A DNA stretch of 64,000 nt from Pycnopodia helianthoides (taxonomy: Eukaryota; Echinodermata; Asteroidea; Forcipulatida; Asteriidae), in contig CM063256.1 in NCBI GenBank assembly GCA_032158295.1, forward strand, positions 13,066,953 through 13,130,952, given 5' to 3'. The notes under the pieces were generated by a model. It made no database searches, had not been told where the DNA came from, and worked only from the letters and a program-made list of their open reading frames with translations. This document shows, one piece after another, positions 42,401 through 52,090 of the stretch; the stretch's first letter is position 1, and every line of letters starts with the position of its first letter. The position numbers and the translations under genes were made by a program.

Positions 42401-44549
42401 CTTAGACACTCAGGTGGCACAGCCGAAGCAAAATCTTCAAGCGCACTCGAGGCCCTCCCCAACCAAATCCCCGCCGGCCTTAGTAGACTCGCCAGTGATC
42501 GCCCCAGCCCATCCAACGTTTTACCTCGGGAACGGTCCTGAGCCGGACGATAATATGAACTCGGCGGTATCGGGAAGGAACGCCATATCAGAATCGGACA
42601 GTGAGGATCTGTCTACGAGCTCCGGGTCGCAGGAAACTCACATGTCCTTCATGTTTGGTCAGCAGAACCCATCAGTTGCGATGTTACTTGACCCAGAGTC
42701 GCCATACGTCAAACGGACTATTAAAGTAAATAGTTGGTAGGAAGAACTATAAATAAATCAATTCTCCTGAAGATGAGCAGAGTATACTGTTCGAAATGTC
42801 GAGACCAAAACCGGCTCTTCTCAGAGCCAACACTCACACAAAAGAGATTTATACATGGTTTTACCCGCAAGTTTACTATTTATTTATTTATAGTTCTTCC
42901 TATTTGTCCACACCATGCAAAGCTTCAAACAATATTTAAATAGTTGGTGTTGGATTTGAAACTGTGCATAGTGGGAGCAATCCAGAAACTTGGGTTTGAG
43001 GTGCACTGTCCCTTATACCTCTAAGGAGTTGTGAATGTGGTGACTCTGAACGGAAAAGAGCTATTGGTGTCACAACTCAATGTCTCAATCGGTATGCCGT
43101 TCTCTTGAAGACATGCAGGGCATACTGATCGAAATGTTGAGTTGTTACACCACAGGAACACTGCAGCCCATAAGAGATATGATTACATGGTGCCATTTCA
43201 GACCATAGGTTTTAAAGTATAATCTTCATTCATATGAGTTTCGATTGCCATGTTGGTCCAACACCATGCACAGACTCAAGTCTGTTAAAATCTGTGATAT
43301 TGTTAAAAATTATCGATTTGAAATGTATTTTGTTTTGTTTTCGAAATGCTATTAGTTGTTTACCATACCTGTAATGCAAGGTGACTCTTGCAATACTCTA
43401 TGATAGCATAGATTAATGTTTGGTTATTTTGTTTCTTGAATTTTTCCTTTGCTAGATTATGGGAGATTCGGTTGGATTTGGTTTCGTCGTCCGAGGTGAC
43501 GGCCCGTCTTTTGTTCAGACAGTGGACCCTACCGGACCAGCAGCTGCAGCGGGTTTAAAGGTCGGTACGAAAGGCCATTCATTAGGGTAGCCATCTTGTT
43601 TTTGTCTCCAATACAAACCAATGTAACCGAACTGAGGCCAAAAGGGAAAAGTAGTCTGGACTGTATCATTTTTCGTGTAGAGAATGTTTAATTTGTCTGG
43701 CAAACCTCTTCTCTTAACTAGAAGTGTAATAGTATTCATGACAATTGTGGTATCTAATATATTGCTAAAATCCATCACTGAGCGATGCTCATGTTGCTCC
43801 AACATGATTACCCCTTGTTCACCGGGCCATTTATTTCATTCCTTAAAGGAACATTACAGAATTGGTTTTGCTAACAAAACAGTTGCTGGCAGTGTAAGCA
43901 CTTTATGTAATCCACCGTATACATAAACTGACAAACCTGTAGAAGTTTGAGATCGATCGCCATCTGGGTCACGAGAAAATAGTGAAAAACCGATTACACA
44001 TTTGCATGAATCATATAGATTCAACAGTGAATAAAACGCTCACTGAGCGATAAACTCCAATCGGAAAATTAGTTTATTCATTTCTCATCAAATATGGCAT
44101 TTCAGACAGAAATATTTCAAGGGATGTTTTCTACTATCATCATCCTTAGACCGTGTAAGTTTTATGGGAATCTGTGACCAAAAAGTATATTTTACAGGTT
44201 TTTTTTTTACCAATTCTGTAATGTTCCTTTAAAGTAAAGTTTTAATGTTCAGGGACACAAGTGTCATGACTGGGATTTGAACCCACACTCTGACTTGAGT
44301 CTGGTGCACTAGATCTAGAAAGGTAGACCATGACACTCTACTCTAATGTTTGTTTTGCTGTGTGTCATTATATTTTTGTTTATTTATTTATTTATTTTTT
44401 CATCTCAGGTTAGACAGTATTTGTTCTTTGTCAACGGTGAATATGTCTTGAACAAGAATCACATCGAAGTAGCACACATCATTCTCAGGAACACACAGCT
44501 ACTGACGATGGACGTACTCATGCCAAGAAACCAGGCCTACAAGAAATAA
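33287..44549 (+). CDS. DEPTOR: DEPTOR, mTOR-interacting inhibitor; N-terminus missing, one frameshift
   Basis: DEPTOR binds mTOR through its PDZ domain and restrains mTORC1 and mTORC2; its DEP tandem binds phosphatidic acid. Seven exons are seen: 33287-33470, 35431-35551, 37072-37138, 40553-40667, 42286-42725, 43456-43560 and 44409-44549. They give about 391 codons, against 409 residues in human, so roughly 40 N-terminal codons are missing. Domains in order are DEP1 (KDRRHHLRMYP, then VDWLIKN), DEP2 (GTQLVNWLVKNG), a serine-rich linker, and PDZ (VGFGFVVRG). All introns are GT-AG. The first exon breaks frame by one base near 33440-33455, while all later joins are in phase. The gene lies head-to-head with DSCC1, as in vertebrates. 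Confidence 0.92.
33741..33948 (+). repeat. 35-bp minisatellite, 6 units
   Basis: The repeated unit contains CATAGCTATGATACGGAGGG and AGGGCTTGTGCTCTG. It lies in the first DEPTOR intron seen. Confidence 0.9.
34212..34436 (+). mobile_element. TTAA-ended MITE, family F4, copy 3
   Basis: It starts TTAAAACCTTCCTACTGTCA and ends AGACAGCAAGAGGGTTAA. A short deletion removes part of the GCACAACTGTGCACAGAACT segment. Confidence 0.84.
35431..35551 (+). CDS. DEPTOR: DEPTOR exon: second half of DEP1
   Basis: It encodes VCDDHVFKDTYLFYRFRVDD and then GTLPHSRDTELY, matching the family's FKD..LFYRFR.DDGT segment. The acceptor is CCGTTACAG and the donor ATGA|GTAAGT. Confidence 0.94.
35750..36941 (+). repeat. 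DEPTOR intronic minisatellite, about 25 units of 46-50 bp
   Basis: The unit is TTGTAAGATAAGCTTGGGTG, then TGATC, then either TGCGGGTTATAATGGCAGTC or CCTGGTTATATGGCAGTCTC. The first type dominates the left end, the second the right. Each unit carries AAGCTT. Unit length and the cytosine/guanine variants change gradually along the array, as expected from unequal exchange. Confidence 0.92.
37072..37138 (+). CDS. DEPTOR: DEPTOR exon: linker between the DEP domains
   Basis: This 67-base exon encodes LTQLGNSSIMKVHNELGTMY and then DK. Phases fit on both sides (two bases carried in, none carried out). The acceptor is TTTTGCCAG and the donor AAG|GTATGA. The sequence is weakly conserved, so the call rests mainly on phase and position. 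Confidence 0.78.
37139..38890. other. DEPTOR intron, no feature recognised
   Basis: AT-rich intronic sequence. Only a fragment of MITE family G (38110-38190, GCAAGCCCGGTGGTCTTGTG) was seen. Confidence 0.6.
38893..39085. mobile_element. Hairpin MITE, family 'CATAGAGCTGCTTAAG' (copy 3, intact)
   Basis: The left end GGGCCCAATTTCATAGAGCT and the right end AGCTCTATGAAATTGGGCCC are perfect inverted repeats. The best-preserved copy of the three. Confidence 0.88.
39190..39640 (+). pseudogene. LINE reverse-transcriptase 3' fragment split by a MITE
   Basis: Forward-strand text AADRSLYFVAPKLWYNLPPA and then LCSAKSLDVF matches the C-terminal APKLWN.LP motif of CR1/L2-like retrotransposons. The frame is cut after DVF at 39338 by a 274-bp insertion and the remnant resumes at 39616. 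Confidence 0.82.
39342..39615. mobile_element. TTAA-flanked MITE, family F5, nested in a LINE fragment
   Basis: The insert has ends CTCGTTGACTGCCG and CGGCAGTCAACGTG and is flanked on both sides by TTAA (39338-39341 and 39616-39619). Because the interrupted LINE frame can be followed on both sides, TTAA is a real target duplication here. This matches piggyBac-type insertion. Confidence 0.85.
40553..40667 (+). CDS. DEPTOR: DEPTOR exon: first half of DEP2
   Basis: It encodes SFYGTQLVNWLVKNGTCSSR and then QEAVGLGKDLLETDLIRH, matching the second DEP domain (F...EFLDWLV.EG...R.EA..L...L). The acceptor is CATTCAG and the donor CATG|GTAAGG. Confidence 0.94.
40720..41035 (+). repeat. Two units of a GACCCTAGC...GGTCGAAACG repeat
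   Basis: Each unit contains TTTGACCCTAGCGGAGTC-like text followed by a GGTCGAAACG(G/T)-type reverse complement, forming small hairpins (40792-40842 and 40965-41003). Confidence 0.6.
41480..41625 (+). repeat. tRNA-derived SINE, family A (partial)
   Basis: Head GTGGTTAAGAGCACCAAACA, B-box GGGTTCGAGACCCTGTCTTG, then TTAAGCAAGACACTTAATAA and GTCTTTCGGATGGGACGTTA. Confidence 0.75.
41813..42048 (+). mobile_element. TTAA-ended MITE, family F4, copy 4
   Basis: It starts TTAACCCTCCTACTGTCAGT and ends GACAGCAAGAGGGTTAA. The most complete copy of the four. Confidence 0.88.
42286..42725 (+). CDS. DEPTOR: DEPTOR exon: end of DEP2 and serine-rich linker
   Basis: It starts VTTEHHFKDERHLYQFHPEL, closing DEP2. 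A linker of about 110 residues follows, rich in Ser, Pro and acid, with SPTKSPP, DSPV and ESDSEDLSTSSGS, and it ends in the conserved ESPYVKRTIK before the PDZ domain. The vertebrate SSGYFS beta-TrCP degron is not seen. The acceptor is TTTTCTAG and the donor AAA|GTAAAT, so the donor is weaker than the others. Confidence 0.93.
42740..42900. mobile_element. 161-bp MITE with perfect 19-bp inverted ends and TA flanks
   Basis: The ends GGAAGAACTATAAATAAAT and ATTTATTTATAGTTCTTCC are exact inverses, and TA flanks both sides (42738-42739, 42901-42902), as in Tc1/mariner-type insertion. It starts 14 bp after the DEPTOR donor at 42726. Confidence 0.85.
43456..43560 (+). CDS. DEPTOR: DEPTOR exon: first half of PDZ
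   Basis: It encodes IMGDSVGFGFVVRGDGPSFV and then QTVDPTGPAAAAGLK. The GFGFVV stretch is the PDZ carboxylate-binding loop. The acceptor is TTGCTAG and the donor AAG|GTCGGT. Exactly 35 codons in phase 0. Confidence 0.95.
43843..44232. mobile_element. TTAA-ended MITE, family F1, copy 6
   Basis: Ends TTAAAGGAACATTACAGAAT and ATTCTGTAATGTTCCTTTAA. It lies in the last DEPTOR intron, inside the PDZ-coding part of the gene. Confidence 0.87.
44232..44336 (-). repeat. tRNA-derived SINE, family A (short fragment)
   Basis: Reverse text GGGTTCAAATCCCAGTCATG, AGAGTGT and TTGTGTCCCTGAACATT. The A-box part is eroded. Confidence 0.6.
44409..44549 (+). CDS. DEPTOR: DEPTOR last exon: second half of PDZ and stop
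   Basis: It encodes VRQYLFFVNGEYVLNKNHIE and then VAHIILRNTQLLTMDVLMPR, ending NQAYKK and TAA. The VNG and ILR motifs match the PDZ end of the family. The acceptor is CATCTCAG. No convincing nearby AATAAA was chosen; the 3' UTR end is not called. Confidence 0.94.
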   Translation, partial: VRQYLFFVNGEYVLNKNHIEVAHIILRNTQLLTMDVLMPRNQAYKK

Positions 44550-45900
44550 GAGTCTGAGAGTTTCCCTCCCGAGGTCTACCCAGTGTTGACAGAGCTGGCC
44601 TACATGCCAGCCCAAGGGACAGACTTGGCCTGGGTTGCTGTCACTTTGGCTGGATAACAATTTGTAGATTTGAACAAGCATTGCCACTCCTTTTTTTTCT
44701 TTCCTTTCAACTTTCACTTCAGTTGTGTGAATTGATTGTGGTATCAAAATCTCAGAGAAAAGTCTTCATCTGAAATGCAGTCCCCTTTTTAAGATTCATT
44801 GAAAGGGCAAGGTTACCCTCTATGAACCAAGATAAGGTGATACTCAACCTTGTCCCCATGGTTTACTTTATTTATAACAATGTTTACAATAGTAAACAAT
44901 GTTTACAACCCTGGGAGGGAAACTCCTTACTTGGATCCTGATTGGACAAAACCAAATACTAACCTTTTTCAAAACAGCCGGCCAGCAACCATTGTACAAA
45001 CAGGCTATTAAATCTGGTACCTGACCACGAGACCATGACGAAGATGTAAATTTCGAAAAGCAGCCAGACTATTCTAATTTGCATACGTATCCACAAATTT
45101 TGGATATGCAAAATGATCCAATACGTGGGTGAGAGAGCGATCAACCTGGTACTGCTCGACACACCCTGGGGACTAGGTTGGTGATACCAGTGATACTGGT
45201 ATTCATACTGTTTGTGTGTCATGAAAAAGGTATTGCGTTGGTAACTGTGGCCAAATTGCTGCTGCAAAGTACCAGCTTAGTAACTCTCTTTGAACCATGA
45301 TAAGGTAATCACTGTGTGATATTGACAATGTTTTAATGACCCCTAGATGCTAACCCTCTGTGAGTCAAGGTAAGGTTCATCTTGTGTGATATTGCCAGCA
45401 CTAGTGATACTGGTATTCATACTCTATGTGTGTCAATATAAGGTATTGCATTGGTAATTTTTGCCAGACTGCTACTACAATGTACCAGCATGGTAACTCT
45501 CTTTGAAACAAGACAATGTGCATCTTGTGTGATATTGGCAATATTTTAATGAGCAGTATTGCTTATCCTCTTTGAACCAAGATAAGGTATACATCAGTCT
45601 ATTGCAAATGGTACTCAATTTCTAAGAAAGTTGCTTATAATGTCAAATCTGTTTTTCAGAAACATTTCAGGGAAAAGCGTTCGTCTTCCAGCAGATTCAA
45701 CAGCAAGTAGAGCTGACTCAAAAACTTCTTCTTCTTTTTTTTTCTTTTTTCTTCATTTTGTGCAAAGGTCTTCCAGATCATAATTGTTTTCTCCCACAGA
45801 TGCCTTATAAACAAAGTACTTGTTGACACGGGGGATTTTGTTTTGCCTAGTCGGTTCTAGGTTTAATTTAGACCATGCGAGATGCCTTGAATCTCCTCTG

Positions 45901-46246
45901 TTAAAGGCCCTGTACACTATTGGTAAGATCGAAAAACACAAATGTTCACAGATTCACACATAACTTACATGATTTAAAGTAAGTAGTGGTAGAAAGGTTT
46001 CCTTAAAATATTTTAGTCTAAAATGCTATCGTTTCTGAGAAACGAGTAAAACAATTGTAATTATCGTGCGCGATAATTTGAAAAAACAGAAAACACATAA
46101 GATCTCTTTTCACTATTTCCTCGTGACCTCGATGACCAATTATTGAGCTCAAACTTTCACAGGTTTGTTTGTTCATGCATATGTTTAATCACACAAAATG
46201 TGGACACTGATTTTGAGCTGTTACCAAAAGTGTACAATACCTTTAA
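45901..46246. mobile_element. TTAA-ended MITE, family F2, copy 2
   Basis: Ends TTAAAGGCCCTGTACACTAT and AAGTGTACAATACCTTTAA. Same orientation as 10814-11145 and very similar, with a core GTGACCTCGATGACCAATTA. Confidence 0.87.
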
Positions 46247-47571
46247 AGGTGGAGGGGCAGGCACTTAAGTTGTGTGGAATGTCTTTGTGAAACATCAGTC
46301 GTGGTGACATGGCTGCGAAGTCACTGGTGACATTATGCCGCGATTTAAGTCCATGACTATTGTTTAAAATGCTGCAAATAACTGTCAAATTTGATATAGG
46401 AACAGTTAAAAAGAGAAAACCTCGGCCTTTTGTCCCATTTATAGGAGGGAAGCAGTGCATTACAGCCCGATGTGACATGTGTGTGAATTTTTGTACATAA
46501 TATAAATCTAGATGACTCATCATTTTAACCGTCATCTTAACGATATTTTCCCATACGTTGCCGCCTTGTTTCTTCTCCCATTATTAAAAAACAAACAAAT
46601 TGAAAGTATTATACGTGTACAGTTAGATGTATAGTACATAATTATGAACTTGGAAAATGTCCATGTGTACATTTGGATGGTGCGCCCTCTATTAAACTAT
46701 TCGTTTTTGTTTTCTTTTTTTCTTTTTTGACGGGTCGTAAACTTTAAAATCGTGTCAGTAGTTGCATTTTTTTTCCGTCGATGCTTTTCTCAGCGGGATA
46801 TGAGATTTTATGGTCTCCGATGCTTTTTCAATGTACTCTTGTGAATTCGATGTATTTTCTTATAAACTGATTTCCTAGGTTTCATGATTATTTTATTTTT
46901 ATCGACAAATTTCCCCTTGAGCCTGATGCATCTGCTGTAGTCGCAGGATGGCGCGGGAAGCGGTGTAGCGGTCTTGGGGTAAAGACCAACAGCAATATCC
47001 AGCCAGCATAGTGCGGATTAAATCAAATGAAAGGGTCGATGTTGGGCGAGTCAACAGCACGGATGACGTTGCCTCACTTGGTCTTAAAATCGCATTTATT
47101 GAAGGAATTTTTGTCTGTAATTTTTGTCTTTATGATTTCCCACCGATAACGGACCTCAGAGTGTTTCAAATTATATGTAGAATTGCTGAAGAAATGATTG
47201 CGTGTTGACTTTTTTAAAGAAGACATTTAAATATTCGTAGTTTAAAAAATATGTAATTTTAATAAAAAAACAATCCACATAATAATTTTCTGTAGTGTGA
47301 TAAATAAATTATCAACTTGTTTCTGATCAATCCGAAATCAGGAACTACCTGCTCACCTTTGCGTAAAAAGGAGCTGCAAATAAAAATCAACAAACCGTTT
47401 ATTTGTATTTTATGATCAATCGTAGTGCACTCTAGCAAATGCAAACATTAATTTGCACAATTAAATCTGTACCAAAGGGGGTTGTGTATAGCGCCTGTTT
47501 ATTCGTGGACAATCCCTCGACTCTAAATCTGTTAATCGCCGTACAATACAACAGTGAAGAAGAAAAACATG

Positions 47572-47842
47572 TTTTAGCGTCCTGCCTATAAAACGAAAGG
47601 AAGAGGCGGCCCCTTTTTTTTCTTAATGGCCGCCCGACAAGACAAACGGTCGGCATATATTTCAAGATGGTTGCCAGCTTTGTTTCTCTGTGTTTTTCGG
47701 TGTGCTCAAGTAAAAGATATACGATGTTATGTATTTTAGAATTGATTTTTTTTTTCTTCAGAGATCGAAAAAATTGATCCTTAAAAAAGAAGACAAACAA
47801 AGGGCGGCGGCCTCTAAAAAGGAAGCAAACGGGGACGCTAAG
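47572..47842. mobile_element. Short inverted-repeat element, family H, copy 2
   Basis: Ends TTTTAGCGTCC and GGGGACGCTAA. The inside (TTTTTCGGTGTGCTCAAG, TTCTTCAGAGATCGAAAAAA) is the reverse of the copy at 13203-13443. Confidence 0.72.
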
Positions 47843-49656
47843 CAAGTTTGTTTATATATTTGGCCTTAGAATTTAGGCGGGCATCCCGTGCTATGGCTTT
47901 TCTGAAAGTATAAACTGTTTTTTATTGTACTTCAGTACAGTGTGTAAAAAATATAAAGAGTTATGTACAAAAAAATCTTGTAAATTTTATTTTAAATTCA
48001 GTAGAAAGTTGAGATCGGTGAGGTAGACTCATGGTTTTATTTAGGCCGTCAAAGTAGAGATTAAGGCTGCATTTTAAGACATTTAAATGTATTTGTGCAC
48101 ACTTAATATTATTGAACAAGTTACAGATTATCATTTTAGTTTGGACCCAACTTGACGATCATTCTGACTGTATATTGGTCTTGCCCAACTGTATGGGACA
48201 GGCTAAACGTTGGTGGGTCGGGCATAAGTTTAATGAATTTTAGTTTGGACTGGCCTAACATGAGTGAATTATAGTTTGGACAGCAGGCCTAAATCGGGCG
48301 AACTAAAGTTTGGACGGGCCCTAACTCGAGTTAACTATTGTTTGGATGTGCTCATTTTTAGTAAATTTGAGTTGTGCCGGGTCTTATACTTGAGTGAACT
48401 ATAGTTGGGACGGGTCCAACTTGAGTAAATTATAGCTTGTTATGCTACAGTATAGGCAAGTTCAGATTTGCCTAGTGGACCGTTTTAAACAGCTTCAATT
48501 TTTAGTGAGAATGTGACATGATTTTATGTGTATTCTTTTTAATGAGTATTAAAAAGAGAGCAAGAAGAAGAAATCAATTATTATATTAACCAGGCATACT
48601 ATTCAAGAGGCACGGTAATTGAACGATGCAAACAATTATTTCGAATGAAGTTTACATTTTATGCTTATGTTGCCTTAAAAATGTCTTCAGTATTGCTAGA
48701 AATAAAATATAATGATACTAGGCCTATTTGATTGAATTGTATACAAATATTTTGGTTCATTGGAAATTCACAAACATTTCAGTATGGCCACAAAACATGG
48801 GATTTTGTCCCAACGGTCACCAGAACCCTTGTAGAAATGGTTGTTGAAAGAGAATTTTTGTATCGGTTTAGTTTTGGCAGGTACCCAGTATAACAATACA
48901 GCGACGTCATTAAGCATTTTGGCTGGTAACCTGCTTCTTTTACTAAGCGAGAACGTTCTGTGCTGAGCAAAGTGGTGGACCTGCTTGCTTTTAATGTAGG
49001 CCTAAAGTAAATAAGCATGCTGTTATTTTTGTTAGCCAAGACTCATTTTAAACTCGGCACCGGGTAGGTGTGACACAGATTCCGGGTCGTACTGACCCAT
49101 AATCGGGTCAGACCACACGGGAGTCGGATCCTGGTCAATTCTGACGTTGTTTTTTAGAGTGAAGATGAATCATGGCACTTATTTGTGTGTATTTTCTGGT
49201 TTAGAGCAGTTCTCATGTCCATTCACAAAGGGGTCAATATTTGTAAAATTGTTTTGATTATCAAAATAAGTTCGTAATCATCAGAAAACTTGGTTTGACT
49301 ACTTTCTGTCAAAACAAAACAAGCAATTATTTGTTTCAATATTTTAATATCCGTTCATAAATTGATTCCATGAACGCAAGTTATTATTTTATTATTGTAG
49401 GTTTTGTTGTAACTTATTTTCGTCCAATGAAATACCTCAAAAGTTAAATTATTGTATACAGGTGCGCTTCTAAATCTGGGTCGATCGGAACCAGCATATT
49501 GATGATATCTTGTTTGGTTTCTGCCGCCCTCTGCTTATGTATTCCATGATGTTACTATAATTATGCAAAGTGTTCATCCAACTTTGTATGGTCCTTAATT
49601 ATTTGTGAATAAACGGACAGACAGTATTTTCCAGATTCTGATATTTTGTCCTACAG

Positions 49657-50040
49657 TTAAAGGCATCGTACACGTTTGGTGATTGGAGCGTACTGATTGT
49701 GTTAATCCTATATAAATGTAGGTACATACAATAAAACTGACCTGTGAAAACTTCATTCATTTCAAAAGGTGGTCGCGTTTTTGAGATATCACCGAAAAAC
49801 CGGAGCGAATATTTCCACGCAGGAAGATTATTCCCCATAGGAATACACAGTCCGAAAAGCGTTTCTGACAGAAACGCTTCTCTCAGATTCAAATTTGGGG
49901 GAATAAAAATATATAGTACTTCGAAGTTAAAAGTTTCTCAAAATTCATTATACTACCCAAGGCTGCTGTACTTCTTACCAAGTAAGTTTTTATTGCCATT
50001 AATTTTCAGAGTCATTACCAAACGTGTACTGTGCCTTTAA
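49657..50040. mobile_element. TTAA-ended MITE, family F3, copy 1
   Basis: Ends TTAAAGGCATCGTACACGTT and AACGTGTACTGTGCCTTTAA. The inside has GAAAAGCGTTTCTGACAGAA and CGGAGCGAATATTTCC. Inverse orientation to 53977. Confidence 0.87.
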
Positions 50041-50126
50041 ACGATGCTGCGATGACCCATGACGATGCATTTTAACATTACCTATTAAATGTATTTATTA
50101 TTATTATTTTTTATCATCTTAAAAAG

Positions 50127-50352
50127 AAGAAGAGATTTATCGCCTTACATTACAAGGCCGGACGGCCACTTCAAGGTGAGGGCTACACTTAGCTGATTTG
50201 GGCTGTCGACCCAAATCAAGTGTAACCAGGGGCACGTTGCCACCTGCTCCTGTGACTGAAACGGGGTTACCCCCTTCACAGTCCGTAAGGATGTAGGCAT
50301 GGGTAACATCCACCAAGATGCCAGACTGGTAGAGCAGAATGCACTACCTCCC
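50127..50352. repeat. Dispersed repeat, copy 2 (matches 150-372)
   Basis: Same element and same orientation as 150-372, with a few substitutions. It ends near GTAGAGCAGAATGCACTACC. It lies in the interval between DEPTOR and EndoU. Confidence 0.75.
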
Positions 50353-51703
50353 CCAAAATATTGTTTCCATCTTGATGTACTTTACACTCCAGTGGGTATT
50401 GTAAACGTGATAGGGCAATGTCCATTAGTGTGATTTGTTCGCTTTCAATGGCATTTCTTATTAAAGAAATCTTTAAAAAAAACAAAAAACGAGAAGACCT
50501 TGGTCTTTGTAGAACGTACGTGAAAGCCAAGTCAAATTATTAAACCTGTCTTGCATAAATCATCAGAGACAAAGTAACTAAATGGGATTCCTATAGACCG
50601 ATCCGGCCTGTCAATCACGCCTTTTGGTCATGTGACCACAGAAACTATATTATTATGCAGTACCGCCTATTACTTTTGACCTGAACTTGACCGAGGTAAT
50701 GGCGTCGCCACGGCGTTGCTAAGGTGGGCGTGGCCTATGACTAAAGCCGGAACGGCCTATTGGCTTCTGGTAATCAATGGAGACAGTTTGTGTGAAGTGG
50801 GCGTGGCTTACCGTGGATTTACGTCACATTAATACGAACATGATAGGGATTCAGACACCCCCCCCCCCAGACTTGCTTCTGGAGATGTACATTCACAAAA
50901 TGAAGTAAATCACTGTGTAAGATAGGATATTAAAATCTATGGTTGATTTATTATTATTATGATTTATATTTGTTTGATAAGGTTTACAGTGACACCATGC
51001 AGTTAATATATCCGATGCAGTCGATCGGGCAAGGAATGGGGCAATATAATGATTGTTGTTTTAACCATCGAAGCCCATTCGAGATGATTTTACGGGGATG
51101 GACTGAAAGCCAAATTGAAGATCGACACAACAACACAATAACTCTTTTTGATTATTTTTGATGGTTTTATTGATTGCTCTGTAAAATAATTTCATGTGCG
51201 AAATTATGAAAGTTGGCAACACCGATACTTAATTCTAGGTGTGTCACACCAATTATTTATCGACGATACTGAAAAGAATTGTAGTTCGCCATTTAGGAAT
51301 ACCTTTGCTTTGATCAAAACGCAAGGCGATGATTTCTTGTATGGACATATTTTAAAGAGCTGACAATTCTATGGTATATTTACACCAACAGTTTCAAGAA
51401 TAAATCTATAGTGAATTGTCAAACTATATGTCACTGGAGAGTGATAACGACGTCAGATGTGAACGAATGCAAATGTCAGATAACTTGTCTGTTTATTAGT
51501 TCAACCTCAGACAGGTCGTCTGGGGAGACAAACCAGCCCTTAAGACACTTCGACCGTTACCATAAAGGACAAGTCGACCGTTGATTAAGTCGACCGTCCT
51601 GTGTTTGCTCGAAGATGACGCATGTATTTTGAGCTGAACATGTTTTGATTAATGTATACATTTTGAATCAACCATCAGAGCCCAACTTGGAGGGTGGACT
51701 AAT

Positions 51704-51862
51704 AGACCTTAAAACGTGACGTCATCAAGCCGCCATCTTAGAGGTAAAAAGATGACGAAACAATGGGAAAACGCACATCTTACACGCGCGGCCAATGAGC
51801 AATCTTCTTTAAACCTCTAGCCGAGGGCGCCCTACTCTAATGACGTCATGTGCATAAGGTCT
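51704..51862. mobile_element. 159-bp inverted-repeat element beside the EndoU stop codon
   Basis: The left end AGACCTTAAAACGTGACGTCA and the right end TGACGTCATGTGCATAAGGTCT are inverted repeats with a short mismatch. Its right edge is 3 bp from the TAG stop of the EndoU gene at 51866-51868, so it forms the start of that gene's 3' UTR. Confidence 0.72.
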
Positions 51863-51865
51863 GTT

Positions 51866-52090
51866 CTATGCAATGAAGTAGGCGGAACCGAATACATCGG
51901 CGCCGTTGTAATCCCACGTCTGCACGGAGGCACTGCCACCGTTGATCGTCATGTCACACTGAGCGTTACGCCTGGTCAGGAAACATGTGGAAAAGATGGC
52001 CATCTCGAACTCGGGGCTGACGCCGTGCATGATCGAAGTGATGGGCTTGACTCGGTTTTCCCATTCGAACTGGTACAGTATCTGGTTCGG
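51866..52090 (-). CDS. ENDOU: EndoU exon 7: C-terminus and stop
   Basis: It encodes ILYQFEWENRVKPITSIMHG and then VSPEFEMAIFSTCFLTRR, ending SAYFIA and TAG. The SPEFE.A motif is a family signature, and K315 precedes it. The acceptor is TGTATACAG. Confidence 0.96.
   Translation of the reverse strand, partial: PNQILYQFEWENRVKPITSIMHGVSPEFEMAIFSTCFLTRRNAQCDMTINGGSASVQTWDYNGADVFGSAYFIA

Larger units (their letters stand above)
44550..51703. other. DEPTOR 3' UTR and interval to the EndoU gene
   Basis: No further exon was recognised. A tandem of related 'TGAACCAAGATAAGGT' phrases runs through 44820-45600 (probably 3' UTR or decayed repeat). Elements at 45901, 47572, 49657 and 50127 are listed separately. 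The stretches 46250-47570 and 47850-49650 held nothing I could identify. Confidence 0.55.
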
